DNA of 64,000 nucleotides from Pomphorhynchus laevis. Lineage: Eukaryota; Acanthocephala; Palaeacanthocephala; Echinorhynchida; Pomphorhynchidae. Made by a program: the position numbers and the translations under genes. The DNA lies in NCBI GenBank assembly GCA_012934845.2, contig WNNJ02001098.1, positions 62,001-126,000 on the forward strand, written 5' to 3'. The notes under the pieces are model-generated. The model was not told the DNA's origin. It saw nothing but the letters and a program-made list of their open reading frames with translations, and made no database searches. Positions within the stretch are counted from its first letter, which is position 1, and each line of letters begins with the position of its first letter. Below, one piece after another: positions 63,220 to 64,000 of the stretch.

Positions 63220-64000
63220 ACAAAAACAGTGTTTATGATGAAAAGACTGTTATCATGCCAAATGAGGAACAAAAAAAGACAAGACATACGATTAGTAGAA
63301 GCTTAATTGAATGCTTTGTGGAATTATTAAGCAATGATGTTTCTTTTAAAAAACGATGTCTACACTTAATGTTTTCAAATCAGCATTGAAAAGACTGTAC
63401 AAGAGGTATACCAACAGGGAGTCTGAATTTAAACACATTCAAATCAGCACCAGAGAAACGAAGTTCTAAAACTAAAGATTTTAATTTCGAAAAAAAAACA
63501 TTATTGCTTCCGAAATAGGTTTAAATCACTGCATAAGCCTTAAATCCATATGTGAAAAACTTGGTGAACATAGCTCTGGAGGTGCGTATTCTACATCAAC
63601 AGCATCAAGAATAATTAAAAAGATGGATTATACCAGAAAGACCTTAACATTGGTTCCCATAAGTAGGAATAGTAATGCAAATAAGGGGGTGAGCTTACAA
63701 TACGGTTCGTCAATGTTGAATATAAACGATGAACAATTAATATTCTTAGACGAGACAGATTTTAATTTACACTCATACAAGAGAATGGGATATTCACCTT
63801 AGAATACTAAATGTTACATAAATGTAGCAAATTTTAAAAGTGCAAACATACGAATATTATGCGATATCACTATAGAAGGCGTTGTATATCAAATAAAAAG
63901 TAAGAGTTTTAAATAATTGGACATTCTCGAAGGGAAATAAGTTAAAACGACGATAGAAAAATTAGAGAAGTGAACCTAAGGGAAAAATAAGGCAAACTGT
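63220..64000 (+). pseudogene. IS630/Tc1-like transposase, runs off the window
   Basis: Frames give PNEEQKKTRHTISRSLIECF, a helix-turn-helix-like part with SLKSICEKLGEHSSGG and TASRIIKKMDYTRKTL, then IFLDETDFNLHSYKRMGYSP and INVANFKSANIRILCDI. The LDETxFNLH...GYS pattern is the start of the catalytic DDE domain of the IS630/Tc1/mariner superfamily (the D of LDE is the first catalytic residue of the core). Several stops and at least one frame change are visible. The end and any terminal repeats lie outside the window. Confidence 0.6.

Overview
The window reads as AT-rich repetitive DNA from an invertebrate animal nuclear genome, quite possibly an arthropod, although the sequence alone does not fix the species. 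I see no convincing host gene, rRNA, tRNA or CRISPR array. Nearly every coding stretch belongs to a transposable element or its remains: L2/CR1-like, I/Jockey-like and other LINEs, LINEs with a C-terminal restriction-like endonuclease (called REL-LINEs here), Penelope-like elements (PLEs) of two architectures, one young Ty3/Gypsy element, a MULE DNA transposon and an IS630/Tc1-like transposase.

Layout. 0.4-4.6 kb: near full-length L2/CR1-type LINE with long ORF1 and ORF2 but an altered reverse transcriptase (RT) catalytic motif. 4.6-10.5 kb: mostly gene-free, with dispersed repeats B and C and a LINE tail. 10.5-13.8 kb: two head-to-tail PLE copies overlapping by 346 bp. 14-18.3 kb: palindromes, a (TA)44 tract and a giant inverted repeat whose about 464-bp unit carries a textbook hammerhead ribozyme fold. 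18.3-23.4 kb: PLE pieces with GIY-YIG or RT domains, a Gypsy scrap, a third hammerhead unit and an acidic minus-strand coding stretch with a tandem duplication. 24.7-26.4 kb: a PLE with permuted order (GIY-YIG, then CxC, then RT), as in the Naiad group. 28-43 kb: truncated LINEs of several families, including a CR1-like element (30.5-34.5 kb) and an I/Jockey-like element (39.1-43.0 kb). 43-57.7 kb: nested LINE and PLE debris, interrupted by an apparently whole Gypsy element with identical 192-bp LTRs (48,435-52,984). 57.9-61.4 kb: a REL-LINE region split by a MULE with palindromic ends. 61.4-64 kb: minisatellites and the start of an IS630/Tc1-like transposase gene that runs off the window.

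The elements act on one another. The Gypsy and a PLE-plus-repeat-C block sit inside REL-LINE sequence, and the MULE sits at a duplicated REL-LINE segment. Unrelated-looking LINE remnants share one 3-prime tail motif. Several PLE ends carry a CUGAAGA...GAAA motif related to a hammerhead core. The most notable system is the non-coding hammerhead repeat unit at 17-18 and 20.1-20.6 kb, a plausible animal retrozyme or non-autonomous PLE derivative living beside candidate PLE helpers. All identifications come from reading motifs by eye; no alignment or database search was possible.
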